From: Veillonella absiana
Lineage (GTDB): Bacteria; Bacillota; Negativicutes; Veillonellales; Veillonellaceae
DNA: 64,000 bases
Assembly: GCF_032970905.1 (NCBI RefSeq)
Contig: NZ_JAWJZA010000001.1
Strand: one strand, 5' to 3'
Part shown: positions 7,934-16,578 of the stretch, piece by piece
Position numbering within the stretch: position 1 is the stretch's first letter
How the letters are laid out: each line of letters starts with the position of its first letter
Program-made: the position numbers and the translations under genes
Notes under the pieces: model-generated
Database searches by the model: none
What the model was told of the DNA's origin: nothing
The model's input: the letters and a program-made list of their open reading frames with translations, nothing else

Positions 7934-9190
7934 TTATAAATTAGAGAAATCCAATGTGCCAAACAAATCATCATATGTTTCAGCACGACGAATTTGTGTT
8001 ACGCTGCCATCCTTATGCAATAATAATTCAGCAGAACGTAATTTACCATTATAATTGAAGCCCATAGAATGACCATGTGCACCAGCATCATGAATAATAA
8101 CACGATCCCCGATATCAATTTTTGGTAATTCACGTTGAATAGCGAATTTATCATTGTTTTCACATAAAGATCCAGTTACATCATATACATGATCTAAAGG
8201 CGCATTTTCCTTTCCCATTACTGTAATGTGATGATAGGAACCATACAATGCTGGACGCATTAAATTAGCCATACAGGAATCTAAACCAATATAGTTACGG
8301 TAGATTTCTTTTTTATGAATCGCTGTAGATACGAGCCAACCAAATGGTCCCGTTACCATACGGCCACATTCATATGATAAGGCAATATGTGGATACTGAT
8401 TTCCCACTAAAATACGCTCATAAGCTTCTTTGATTTCAGCACCTAATGCTTCAAAGTCCATAGGTTCTTCTTCAGGACGATAAGCAACACCTACACCACC
8501 ACCAAGATCGATAAATTCTAACTCAATACCAACTTTTTCACGAATTTCAAGAGCAAATTCAAAGCAAATTTCAGCTGTTTGTTTATGAGCCATCACATCT
8601 CTGTCATTGGAAGCTAACATAACGTGTAAACCAAAGTGCTTAACTCCAAGTCCTTTCATACGTTTGTATGATTCTAAAGCTTGTTCATGAGTCATTCCAT
8701 ATTTAGCTTCTGTTGGAACACCAATGATATCGTTACCACCAGATTTTAAATCACCAGGATTATAACGTAAACACATTGTATCAGGTAAAGAACCATGGTT
8801 TTCTAATAAATAATCGATATGTGTAATATCATCAAGATTGATGATAGCCCCCAAATCTAATGCTTTCTTGTACTCTACATATGGTGTGTTATTGGACGTG
8901 AACATAATATCATGACCAGTGATACCAACCTTTTCACAAAGAATTAACTCTGCCAAAGAAGAACAATCTGCCCCTACGCCCAATGGTTGTAATAAACGCA
9001 TTAGGTAAGGATTTGGTGTAGCTTTCACAGCAAAATAATTTTTGAAACCTTTGTTCCAATTAAATGCTGCTAAAAAACGTTTCATATTATTTACAATACC
9101 TTCTTCATCATAGATGTGGAAAGGCGTTGGGTATTCTTTAATAATGTCTTCAAGTTGCTCTACTGTAAATGGGACTTTTTTCTCGCTCAT
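7934..9190 (-). CDS. lysA: Diaminopimelate decarboxylase-type PLP enzyme
   Basis: The 418-residue fold-type III (alanine racemase-like) decarboxylase has the PLP lysine in FAVKATPNP (Lys56), the phosphate-binding GGGVG, the ECGR motif, and the dimer-contributed cysteine in TGSLCENNDKFA. LysA converts meso-diaminopimelate to lysine, the last step of lysine synthesis. The sequence is of the clostridial LysA type. Negativicutes also have a related lysine/ornithine decarboxylase that makes the cadaverine linked to their peptidoglycan, so substrate preference is worth testing, although the CEN-D motif fits diaminopimelate better. It stands alone between groEL and suf. Confidence 0.82.
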   Translation of the reverse strand: MSEKKVPFTVEQLEDIIKEYPTPFHIYDEEGIVNNMKRFLAAFNWNKGFKNYFAVKATPNPYLMRLLQPLGVGADCSSLAELILCEKVGITGHDIMFTSNNTPYVEYKKALDLGAIINLDDITHIDYLLENHGSLPDTMCLRYNPGDLKSGGNDIIGVPTEAKYGMTHEQALESYKRMKGLGVKHFGLHVMLASNDRDVMAHKQTAEICFEFALEIREKVGIELEFIDLGGGVGVAYRPEEEPMDFEALGAEIKEAYERILVGNQYPHIALSYECGRMVTGPFGWLVSTAIHKKEIYRNYIGLDSCMANLMRPALYGSYHHITVMGKENAPLDHVYDVTGSLCENNDKFAIQRELPKIDIGDRVIIHDAGAHGHSMGFNYNGKLRSAELLLHKDGSVTQIRRAETYDDLFGTLDFSNL

Positions 9191-9242
9191 CTGACTCTCC
9201 TATTAGGAACAAAAAATATATTCTAACAATTGGCATAACACT

Positions 9243-9255
9243 ACACTAATAGTGT
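9243..9255. repeat. Short palindrome upstream of lysA
   Basis: ACACTA-A-TAGTGT, extended by one pair on each side, lies about 55 bases before the lysA start. It could be an operator; no known family is assigned. Confidence 0.3.
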
Positions 9256-9351
9256 ATAGATACTTTACCATGTATTTTCTATAGAATTTTAACAATATTT
9301 ATTATAGAGGAATCCACAGACCTAGTCAATGAATTTATTCAATATAGTAAA

Positions 9352-9387
9352 ACAACCCTTATATCAATACCTTGATATAAGGGTTGT
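9352..9387 (-). terminator. groESL terminator
   Basis: A perfect 16-base-pair stem (ACAACCCTTATATCAA and its complement) with a 4-base loop lies 51 bases after the groEL stop. On the minus strand it is followed by TTTTA. Confidence 0.85.
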
Positions 9388-9437
9388 GTATGTATAGCTA
9401 TGTAATTAGCAATGATATAAAACTCTATATATGGAGA

Positions 9438-11066
9438 TTACATCATGCCGCCCATGCCACCCATTGGAGGCATAGCTGGCATTGCTGCCGCACCTTCTTC
9501 TACTTTGTCAGCAACGATTGTTTCAGTTGTCAACACCAAGGATGCAATGGATGCTGCATTTTGAAGAGCAGAACGAGTAACTTTTGCAGGATCTACGATA
9601 CCAGCTTTTACCATATCTACATATTCTTCAGTTAATGCGTTGAAACCAACACCTACTTCAGTATTTTTAACTTTTTCTACTACAACAGAACCTTCTAAAC
9701 CGGCATTGTATGCGATTTGACGAACTGGTTCTTCTACAGCGCGTTTAACAAGGTTAATACCAGTTTGAACATCGCCAGTTGCTTCTAATGTGTCAAGAAC
9801 AGGAATGATGTCGATGAAAGTAGTACCACCACCAGCAACGATACCTTCTTCCACAGCGGCACGAGTTGCATTCAATGCATCTTCGATACGAAGTTTTTTA
9901 TCTTTCATTTCAACTTCTGTAGCAGCCCCTACTTCGATAACTGCAACACCACCAGATAATTTAGCCAAACGTTCTTGCAATTTTTCTTTATCGAATTCAG
10001 AAGTAGTTTCTTCTACTTGTGCACGGATTTGAGCTACACGTTGAGCAATTACTGCTTTGTCACCTACGCCATCGATGATAACTGTTTCATCTTTGGAGAT
10101 ACGTACTTGACGAGCAGTACCCAAATCTTCTAATTCAACGCTGTCGAGCTTACGTCCCATATCTTCAGTGATAACAGTACCACCAGTAAGGATAGCGATA
10201 TCTTCAAGCATTGCTTTACGACGGTCACCGAAACCAGGTGCTTTTACAGCAACGGCTTTGAAAGTACCACGCAAACGGTTAACTACCAATGTAGCCAATG
10301 CTTCGCCTTCAACGTCTTCAGCGATAATCAATAATTCTTTACCAACTTTTACTACTTTTTCCAATGTTGGAAGCATATCAGCGATAGCAGTAATTTTACG
10401 GTCGGTAATCAAAATCAAAGGATTGTCGATAACTGCTTCCATACGATCAGGGTCAGTTACCATGTAAGGGGAAATGTAGCCACGGTCGAATTGCATGCCT
10501 TCTACTACGTTCAAACCTGTTTGCAAGCCTTTGGATTCTTCAACAGTGATAACACCATCTTTACCAACTTTTTCCATTGCTTCTGCAATCAAACCGCCAA
10601 TTTCTTCATCAGCTGCAGATACGGACGCAACTTGAGCGATGTCAGATTTGCCAGATACTTTAATAGCACGTTTTTTAACTTCTTCTACCAAAGCGCCTAC
10701 TGCCATTTCAATACCTTTTTTCAAGATCATAGGATTAGCACCAGCAGCTACGTTACGCATACCTTCTTGAATCATTGCTTGAGCCAATACTGTTGCAGTA
10801 GTAGTGCCGTCACCAGCTACATCATTAGTTTTTGTAGCAACTTCTTTTACTAATTGTGCCCCCATATTTTCAAATGGATCTGGAAGTTCGATATCACGAG
10901 CGATAGTTACACCATCATTAGTGATAGTAGGAGCACCAAATTTTTTATCCAATACAACATTACGACCTTTAGGTCCCAATGTAACTTTTACTGCATTTGC
11001 CAATTGATCAACGCCACGACCTAATGCACGGCGAGCTTCTTCATTAAACAAAATTTCTTTTGCCAT
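9438..11066 (-). CDS. groEL: GroEL (Hsp60) chaperonin
   Basis: The full-length 542-residue chaperonin shows the ATP-binding GPKGRNVVLDK and GDGTTTATVLA, the catalytic Asp in that GDGTTT segment and near residue 398, and the methionine- and glycine-rich C-terminal tail ending GGMGGMM. Fourteen copies form the double ring that folds client proteins with GroES. It is 132 bases downstream of groES and shares its CIRCE-controlled promoter. A single copy is seen in the window. Confidence 0.99.
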   Translation of the reverse strand: MAKEILFNEEARRALGRGVDQLANAVKVTLGPKGRNVVLDKKFGAPTITNDGVTIARDIELPDPFENMGAQLVKEVATKTNDVAGDGTTTATVLAQAMIQEGMRNVAAGANPMILKKGIEMAVGALVEEVKKRAIKVSGKSDIAQVASVSAADEEIGGLIAEAMEKVGKDGVITVEESKGLQTGLNVVEGMQFDRGYISPYMVTDPDRMEAVIDNPLILITDRKITAIADMLPTLEKVVKVGKELLIIAEDVEGEALATLVVNRLRGTFKAVAVKAPGFGDRRKAMLEDIAILTGGTVITEDMGRKLDSVELEDLGTARQVRISKDETVIIDGVGDKAVIAQRVAQIRAQVEETTSEFDKEKLQERLAKLSGGVAVIEVGAATEVEMKDKKLRIEDALNATRAAVEEGIVAGGGTTFIDIIPVLDTLEATGDVQTGINLVKRAVEEPVRQIAYNAGLEGSVVVEKVKNTEVGVGFNALTEEYVDMVKAGIVDPAKVTRSALQNAASIASLVLTTETIVADKVEEGAAAMPAMPPMGGMGGMM

Positions 11067-11198
11067 TGTATATTGCCTCCTTGAATAGTACTCTATTCAA
11101 ATTACATGTAATTAATACATTAGTCACTGTGAAAGCAACTAATAGAACATTCCAATTCACTACAATAAGCTCAATTATTATAGTGAATCAATTTAATC

Positions 11199-11480
11199 TT
11201 ATAAAACTGCTAAGATATCGCGTTCACTAAGAACTAAATGATCAACACCATCAATATTTACATCTGTACCAGCGTATTTAGCGAATAATACTTTATCTCC
11301 AACTTGCACTTCTAATGCAACACGTTGGCCATTGTCATATACTTTACCAGCACCTACGGCTACTACTTCACCTTCTTGAGGTTTTTCTTTTGCAGTATCT
11401 GGTAAAAAAATACCACTTTTAGTTTTTTCTTCTTTTTCTAATACGCGAATAATAACGCGATCGCCTAATGGTTTTAACAT
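11199..11480 (-). CDS. groES: GroES (Hsp10) co-chaperonin
   Basis: The 93-residue protein begins LKPLGDRVIIRV and has the mobile loop with KTKSGIFLPDTA (residues about 20-32) that docks on GroEL. It caps the GroEL chamber. First gene of the groESL operon, 39 bases after the CIRCE element; the ATG follows AAGGAGTGACTTC. Confidence 0.99.
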   Translation of the reverse strand: MLKPLGDRVIIRVLEKEEKTKSGIFLPDTAKEKPQEGEVVAVGAGKVYDNGQRVALEVQVGDKVLFAKYAGTDVNIDGVDHLVLSERDILAVL

Positions 11481-11518
11481 GAGAAGTCACTCCTTATTAG
11501 TAATTTATTTTTATATTG

Positions 11519-11545
11519 TTAGCACTCAAACATCTTGAGTGCTAA
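11519..11545. promoter_or_regulatory. CIRCE operator for HrcA
   Basis: An exact CIRCE element, TTAGCACTC-N9-GAGTGCTAA, lies just upstream of groES. HrcA, encoded elsewhere, should bind here and repress groESL until heat shock. Confidence 0.97.
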
Positions 11546-11556
11546 TCACATGTATT

Positions 11557-11584
11557 ATTATATCCTATCCCTCAATAATTGCAA
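11557..11584 (-). promoter_or_regulatory. groESL promoter
   Basis: Minus-strand TTGCAA (11579-11584), 16 bases and TATAAT (11557-11562). The predicted start lies close to the CIRCE element, so HrcA would block initiation. Confidence 0.7.
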
Positions 11585-11672
11585 GTATATTTTTTTGATT
11601 TTTTGACTAATTAGTTTTTTACTAGACTTTTATATAACTTTTACAATATAAAGTCAAATCAAAAGTGCAAAA

Positions 11673-11713
11673 AGCTATAACAAGATGATGTTGTAATTCA
11701 TCTTGTTATAGCT
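11673..11713 (-). terminator. Terminator after the ANTAR regulator
   Basis: A 16-base-pair stem AGCTATAACAAGATGA with its complement, 9-base loop, then TTTTT on the minus strand. It ends the long thiL-to-regulator operon. Confidence 0.85.
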
Positions 11714-11779
11714 CTGTCTACATTTCGTTATTATTTTTTATCCGTTATGCCATATTATTTTTTACTCACTATACCAATA

Positions 11780-12349
11780 TTATTTTTTACTCGCCGATGC
11801 GATAATCTGTTCGCACAAAGTAGCAATGGTCACTTGTTTTTTCATTGCCAAGCCACGAATCCGAGAAAACGCCTCATCCTCAGTTACTTTATACATATCC
11901 ATTAATAGCCCGGTAGCACGACTAATAAGTTTGCGATCCTCTAAAGATTGTTCTAAAGATGCCATATCGGCACGCATTTGCTCATCCTCTTTAAAACGGC
12001 CAATAGCCATTTGTAATGTAGGAATCAGTTGCTCTTCTCTAACGGGTTTAATCAAATAGCCAAATACGCCAGAGTCTTTTGCTTTTTTAACTAGATCATC
12101 TTGACTAAACGCCGTTAATAGCACAACTGGTGCATAATGATTATAACCAATTTGTCGAGCTGCCTCTATACCATCTAATTCTGGCATTTTTACATCCATA
12201 AGGATTACATCTGGTTGTAATTGTTTTGCCAACCGAATGGCTTCAACGCCATTAGCACCTTCTCCTATAATTTCACAGCCACCAGACTCTAGAATATCTC
12301 TAAGATCCATTCTAATTAAAGATTCATCATCTACGAGTACTACCTTCAT
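11780..12349 (-). CDS. ANTAR-domain response regulator
   Basis: The 189-residue protein has a receiver domain (residues 1-120; acidic pocket Asp7/Asp8, phosphoacceptor Asp52 in LMDVKMPELDG, Lys in KPVREE), a coiled linker, and a C-terminal ANTAR domain (about 125-186) with the helical ATGLLMD pattern. ANTAR proteins such as EutV, NasR and PdtaR bind paired hairpins in nascent mRNA and prevent termination. The ATG at 12349 has AAAGGAGAAT before it and lies one base after the kinase stop; a longer frame to 12373 lacks a ribosome site. With the adjacent kinase it makes a complete two-component pair. Its RNA targets are not evident here. Confidence 0.9.
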   Translation of the reverse strand: MKVVLVDDESLIRMDLRDILESGGCEIIGEGANGVEAIRLAKQLQPDVILMDVKMPELDGIEAARQIGYNHYAPVVLLTAFSQDDLVKKAKDSGVFGYLIKPVREEQLIPTLQMAIGRFKEDEQMRADMASLEQSLEDRKLISRATGLLMDMYKVTEDEAFSRIRGLAMKKQVTIATLCEQIIASASKK

Positions 12350-12350
12350 A

Positions 12351-13754
12351 TTATTCTCCTTTTTCAAAATCAATGGTCACAATTGTCCCCCCAGACTGAT
12401 GATTTCCCATCTGTATTGTGCCTTGTAATTCATGAGTCACTAAATTTCTAATAATTTGTAATCCTAATCGCTTGGATGCATCCAAAGAAAATGACTCTGG
12501 CAGTCCCTTGCCATCATCGCCTAAGGTTATCAAAATACGCTGATTATTGTCCTGTACCGATAATGTGATATGACCATCTTGTGTCCCAAGTCCATGCTCA
12601 ATGCTATTAGATATGAGTTCATTAATAATCAAGGACACATAACTCGCTTGATGTGAGGAAATGATAATATCATCTCCTATATAATCACATTGCACCTGTT
12701 GCTTTGGTAACAGCATACTATTTTTTAACAATCTACTAAGTTCATCATAAATACTACGAATAGAAATATAATCCTCATCATAGTGGGATACGATGTCGTG
12801 TACCAATGCCATACTTTCAATTCGAGAGATTCCCTCTTGTAATGCTTTTTTAACCTCATTAGAGTCTGATCGTCTAGCCTCCATGCGAAGCAGTCCTGCT
12901 ACGGTTTGCAAATTGTTTTTTACGCGATGGTGAATCTCTTTAATAACGGAATTTTTTACTAATAAAGCCTGTTGTTGTTTACTTTCACGTGTCATATCCT
13001 TTAAGAACAAAAAACTACGGCTCAAACCGCGCCCAAAGAATACGGGAATGACCGTTTGACGAACCACAATATCCTGGTATATTTCCTCACTAATGGCCCC
13101 TTGTCGTTCAGTGAGCACTTTTTTTACAAAGGACAACTTCAAGGAACTGCCATAAATAGATGACCCTACTAATCTCCGATCAAAGCCTAGTAAATTAACA
13201 AGTCGAGATGCCGATTCATTACCATACATGATGGTGCCCCCTTCATCAAATATGATAACCCCATCCTGATAGGATAGTGGTTCATAAAGGCTCTTTGGAT
13301 TATCCAATATATCTTGTGGCATTAACATAGACATATATGTGGTCTCAGTTAAAAGAAGAATTTGTTGAATAATATTTTCATCAGCCACACTTTCTATATG
13401 AGGATTTTTAAATACGAGTCCCCCTATCACCTTACCACCATTATCTACAATAGGATAGGTAATAATAAATGCTAATTTTCCATTTTGCTCCTCTTGAAAG
13501 CCCTGTATAGGTTGCCCTTCAGACAACAGCTGTGTCCAAATGGGAACAATCGTAGCAGATAATGATTTACAAGCAATACCCTGCTTTATAGGGTAGATTT
13601 TCAAAAATCCCCCCTCTTGATTTGCCGTAAACATATACACAGCATGCTGTACCACTGATTCAGCAAAAGGGATAAACTCAGCAATCCGCAACAACAGGCT
13701 AACTTGTGGCTCAGACAGATTGGTATCTTTTAATAATGTACTTTGTATATCCAT
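12351..13754 (-). CDS. PdtaS/EutW-like sensor histidine kinase
   Basis: The 467-residue soluble kinase lacks membrane segments. Residues about 1-145 resemble the GAF-like H_kinase_N sensor, about 160-260 a PAS domain, 265-340 a HisKA_2 dimerisation domain with the phosphoacceptor in EIHHRVKNN (His275/His276), and 350-467 a HATPase with N-box ELISNSIEH and G-boxes GDDGKGLP and LGLQIIRN. Kinases of this build work with ANTAR regulators, and one is encoded directly downstream. Its ATG overlaps the tsaD stop (TAATG), so it is co-translated with tsaD. The signal is unknown; EutW senses ethanolamine, but no eut genes are present in the window. Confidence 0.9.
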   Translation of the reverse strand: MDIQSTLLKDTNLSEPQVSLLLRIAEFIPFAESVVQHAVYMFTANQEGGFLKIYPIKQGIACKSLSATIVPIWTQLLSEGQPIQGFQEEQNGKLAFIITYPIVDNGGKVIGGLVFKNPHIESVADENIIQQILLLTETTYMSMLMPQDILDNPKSLYEPLSYQDGVIIFDEGGTIMYGNESASRLVNLLGFDRRLVGSSIYGSSLKLSFVKKVLTERQGAISEEIYQDIVVRQTVIPVFFGRGLSRSFLFLKDMTRESKQQQALLVKNSVIKEIHHRVKNNLQTVAGLLRMEARRSDSNEVKKALQEGISRIESMALVHDIVSHYDEDYISIRSIYDELSRLLKNSMLLPKQQVQCDYIGDDIIISSHQASYVSLIINELISNSIEHGLGTQDGHITLSVQDNNQRILITLGDDGKGLPESFSLDASKRLGLQIIRNLVTHELQGTIQMGNHQSGGTIVTIDFEKGE

Positions 13755-14791
13755 TATTTAATCGACTCCACCCAAGATACGGTACCAATATCTACACTTG
13801 GTTTTGCATTTAATGATAAATCAGAAAATTTACCTGCCTGTGCCATGTAATACGCACGACATCCAATCATAGCTGCATTATCGGTAGATAAGATTTTGTG
13901 CGGTTCATAATACATAAATCCATTTCGTTCGCACATTTCCTTAATAGCCTTCTGTAACCCCTTATTGGCGGATACACCACCAGCAATGGTGATTTTCATT
14001 TGCCCTGTACGTTTTGCGGCATCCTCTGTTTTTTCCACTAATACATCAACCAATGCTTTTTGGAAGGATGCGGCAACATCGGCCTTGTTAATTTCAATAT
14101 TCTTCTGCGCTGCACTATTTAAATAATTTAATACGGCAGATTTTAATCCACTAAAACTAAATTCAAAGTTACCAGGCTCACTCAATGCTTTCGGAAATTC
14201 GATAGCCTCAGGGTTACCTTCCATAGCAATGTTATCAATATGCGGGCCACCTGGATATGGAAATCCCATAACACGAGCAATTTTATCAAAAGCCTCTCCC
14301 GCTGCATCATCGCGAGTTTGACCTAAAATTTCAAATGTTTCATAGTCTTTTACGACCACGAGCATAGTATGACCCCCAGAGACTACAAGGCTCAAAAATG
14401 GGGGTTCTAGTTCTGGATTAGCTAGGAAGTTAGCAAAAATATGACCTTCCATATGATTTACACCGATAAGAGGAATGTCCGTAGCAAAGGATAAACCTTT
14501 CGCCGCTGCCACACCTACTAACAAAGCACCTACTAATCCTGGGCCATAAGTAACACCGATATGATCAATATCTTGTAATGTTACATGCGCATCTGCCAAA
14601 GCTTGGTCGATAACAGGGATGACTTGTTCTATATGATGACGCGAGGCCACCTCTGGCACAACGCCACCAAATTTTCTATGAATTGGAATTTGACTAGATA
14701 TAACATTGGATAAAATTGTACGACCATCCTGCAAGACAGCCGCCGAAGTTTCATCACAACTACTTTCTAGTGCTAATGTATATACACTCAT
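13754..14791 (-). CDS. tsaD: TsaD, tRNA t6A37 threonylcarbamoyltransferase
   Basis: The 345-residue Kae1/Gcp protein has the iron-binding HMEGHIFAN histidines and an ASKHA ATPase fold (SSCDETSAA, VSGGHTML, GGVSANKGL). TsaD transfers threonylcarbamoyl from the adenylate to A37 of ANN-decoding tRNAs, working with TsaB and TsaE. Overlaps rimI by 4 bases (ATGA), and the other t6A genes are immediately upstream. Confidence 0.98.
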   Translation of the reverse strand: MSVYTLALESSCDETSAAVLQDGRTILSNVISSQIPIHRKFGGVVPEVASRHHIEQVIPVIDQALADAHVTLQDIDHIGVTYGPGLVGALLVGVAAAKGLSFATDIPLIGVNHMEGHIFANFLANPELEPPFLSLVVSGGHTMLVVVKDYETFEILGQTRDDAAGEAFDKIARVMGFPYPGGPHIDNIAMEGNPEAIEFPKALSEPGNFEFSFSGLKSAVLNYLNSAAQKNIEINKADVAASFQKALVDVLVEKTEDAAKRTGQMKITIAGGVSANKGLQKAIKEMCERNGFMYYEPHKILSTDNAAMIGCRAYYMAQAGKFSDLSLNAKPSVDIGTVSWVESIK

Positions 14792-15237
14792 TGTACATCC
14801 TCTTTAATTAAAGACATGATATATGCGTCTTCAACAGGTTCTTGATAATAATGTTTCCGCAATCCTTTTACGGTAAATCCTAAGCGTCGATATAGTGACA
14901 TGGCAGCCACATTCGATACGCGCACCTCAAGAAAAATTTCAGCAACACCACGTTTAAAACATTCTTTTACAAGTTTTCGAACAAGCATAGCCCCATAGCC
15001 TTCACGGCGCGCACAAGTACGAACGGCTACATTAGTGATTTGCCCTTCATCTGCCACAAGCCACACTCCAGCATAGGCTAATAATTGTTTATTTTCCTCA
15101 ACTACGAAATAGAGTTTATGTCCAGGGTTTTCTAATTCATTCACGATGGAATCCATGGACCAAGGAATAGAAAAACATTCTTCCTCAATATCGAAAATTT
15201 CTTCCGCATCGGAAACCTCTGCTAGTCGAATAATCAT
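14788..15237 (-). CDS. rimI: RimI, ribosomal protein N-acetyltransferase
   Basis: The 149-residue GNAT fold carries the acetyl-CoA site RREGYGAMLV and the RimI-type ending ALYRRLGFTVKGLRKHYY. RimI acetylates the N-terminal alanine of ribosomal protein S18. It sits between tsaB and tsaD with 4-base overlaps at both ends, the order commonly found in Firmicutes. Confidence 0.95.
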   Translation of the reverse strand: MIIRLAEVSDAEEIFDIEEECFSIPWSMDSIVNELENPGHKLYFVVEENKQLLAYAGVWLVADEGQITNVAVRTCARREGYGAMLVRKLVKECFKRGVAEIFLEVRVSNVAAMSLYRRLGFTVKGLRKHYYQEPVEDAYIMSLIKEDVQ

Positions 15238-16100
15238 AGATCCACCTCACTAGTCTTATCAGTTGTTACTGATACTTTAGCTATATCACCTGTATGGTTT
15301 GTAGCATCTATATACGTAGAGTCATCTAACGATGTTAATACATTGGCTGTTTTCACGGTCTCAATCACGATAACTGTAGAATTTTGTGCCAGCATATCAA
15401 CATTGTCTTTATGCTTTTCTTCCCACACAACTTCAGCCTCAGAGCGACGAATATAGTATGGCACCATCGTCATCGGATTTTCAGTTTCACCAGCTTCAAT
15501 CTGTGGCATTGCTGCTAAGACAAGCGAACTTGCCTTAGGTATAGTTGCTGTCATAGGTGCAATACGAATATGTGGTGTATCGTCAGGCATCAATTTAGTA
15601 ATACGTTTAATGCCATCCCCAATAAATGTTATGGAATGACCATCAGCCACCACCTCATTCATAAGATCTACTGCAGCTTTCACCATAGGTAATTGAGTAC
15701 ATATCAACGAATTGTCTTGCCATTCATAACGCGCTTCATAAACATTTTTCTTTTGCGCATCGATAAGAACAGAAATAATACCCTCACAATATGGCAAATT
15801 ATAGGCCATTCCGTCCATAGTCATTACACCATATAAAGGAATGTTGAGGGCATAGGCCATCGCCTTGGCTGTACCCATACCGATACGTAAACCTGTGAAA
15901 GAACCAGGACCAGTACTGACCACAATTCCCGTCAAATCAGATTTTTGTTTCCCCGTCATATTAAATAGGGCATCAATATGTGGCACCAATTGTTCAGAAT
16001 GAGTAAAGCCTGCTTGCATAGTGATTTCACCAATCACTCTAGTTTCATCCACCAGAGCTACACTTGATACTAGGCTACTTGTTTCAATTCCTAACCACAT
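15234..16100 (-). CDS. tsaB: TsaB, t6A complex subunit with an extended tail
   Basis: The N-terminal 220 residues are a TsaB/YeaZ ASKHA fold (GIETSSLVSSVAL, VSTGPGSFTGLRIG), which scaffolds TsaD and TsaE. The ATG at 16100 follows GGAGG with a 5-base spacer; a TTG four codons upstream is embedded in that site and is rejected. At 288 residues it is about 50-60 longer than usual. The extra C-terminal part is Thr/Asp/Val-rich and of unknown role. It overlaps tsaE by 17 bases and rimI by 4. Confidence 0.95.
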   Translation of the reverse strand: MWLGIETSSLVSSVALVDETRVIGEITMQAGFTHSEQLVPHIDALFNMTGKQKSDLTGIVVSTGPGSFTGLRIGMGTAKAMAYALNIPLYGVMTMDGMAYNLPYCEGIISVLIDAQKKNVYEARYEWQDNSLICTQLPMVKAAVDLMNEVVADGHSITFIGDGIKRITKLMPDDTPHIRIAPMTATIPKASSLVLAAMPQIEAGETENPMTMVPYYIRRSEAEVVWEEKHKDNVDMLAQNSTVIVIETVKTANVLTSLDDSTYIDATNHTGDIAKVSVTTDKTSEVDL

Positions 16101-16578
16101 ATTGACCTCCAATTTGGGCTAATTCATCATCACTGAGGATGTCACTAGCCATCATGATTTGACGTTCACTCTCGCCAAGACGTGTAATAGTAACCCATAA
16201 TGTTTCATCTGGCAATTCATGAGGAAATTTATTTGCCCATTCAACAATACTAATTTGGTCTTCTGTATATTCGTAGAATCCAATATTTTCTAATTCACAC
16301 ACATCATCCAAACGATATACATCAAAGTGATATAATGCTTGACCATGCGCCTCATAAGTATTCATTAATGCAAAGGTAGGGCTCGTCATTTCCTCTTTAA
16401 TGCCAAAGCCTAATCCAATACCTTGAGACATATGCGTTTTCCCAGTTCCTAAATCACCTATGAGAGCCACACATAAGGGTTCTTGGCGTTCTTGTAAAAA
16501 TGCACCTAATTGCTTTCCTAATTGAGTTGTATCCTCCACGGAGTGTGTTTGACACTCCACTCTATACTTAGTTTCCAA
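16084..16578 (-). CDS. tsaE: TsaE, t6A complex ATPase
   Basis: The 164-residue P-loop protein has Walker A GDLGTGKTH (residues 41-49), TSPTFALMNTY, the HFDVYRLDD segment and VEWANKFP, all typical of TsaE/YjeE. It hydrolyses ATP to drive turnover of the TsaB-TsaD complex. The start is a TTG at 16578, within the last codons of thiL, with AGAGG upstream; no ATG is available near the expected N-terminus. Confidence 0.95.
   Translation of the reverse strand: METKYRVECQTHSVEDTTQLGKQLGAFLQERQEPLCVALIGDLGTGKTHMSQGIGLGFGIKEEMTSPTFALMNTYEAHGQALYHFDVYRLDDVCELENIGFYEYTEDQISIVEWANKFPHELPDETLWVTITRLGESERQIMMASDILSDDELAQIGGQYVVRN

Noticed and set aside
10491..10853. Long antisense open frame inside groEL
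   Set aside because: It is the opposite-strand shadow of a highly conserved gene, is rich in Phe, Cys and Ser, and has no ribosome site.
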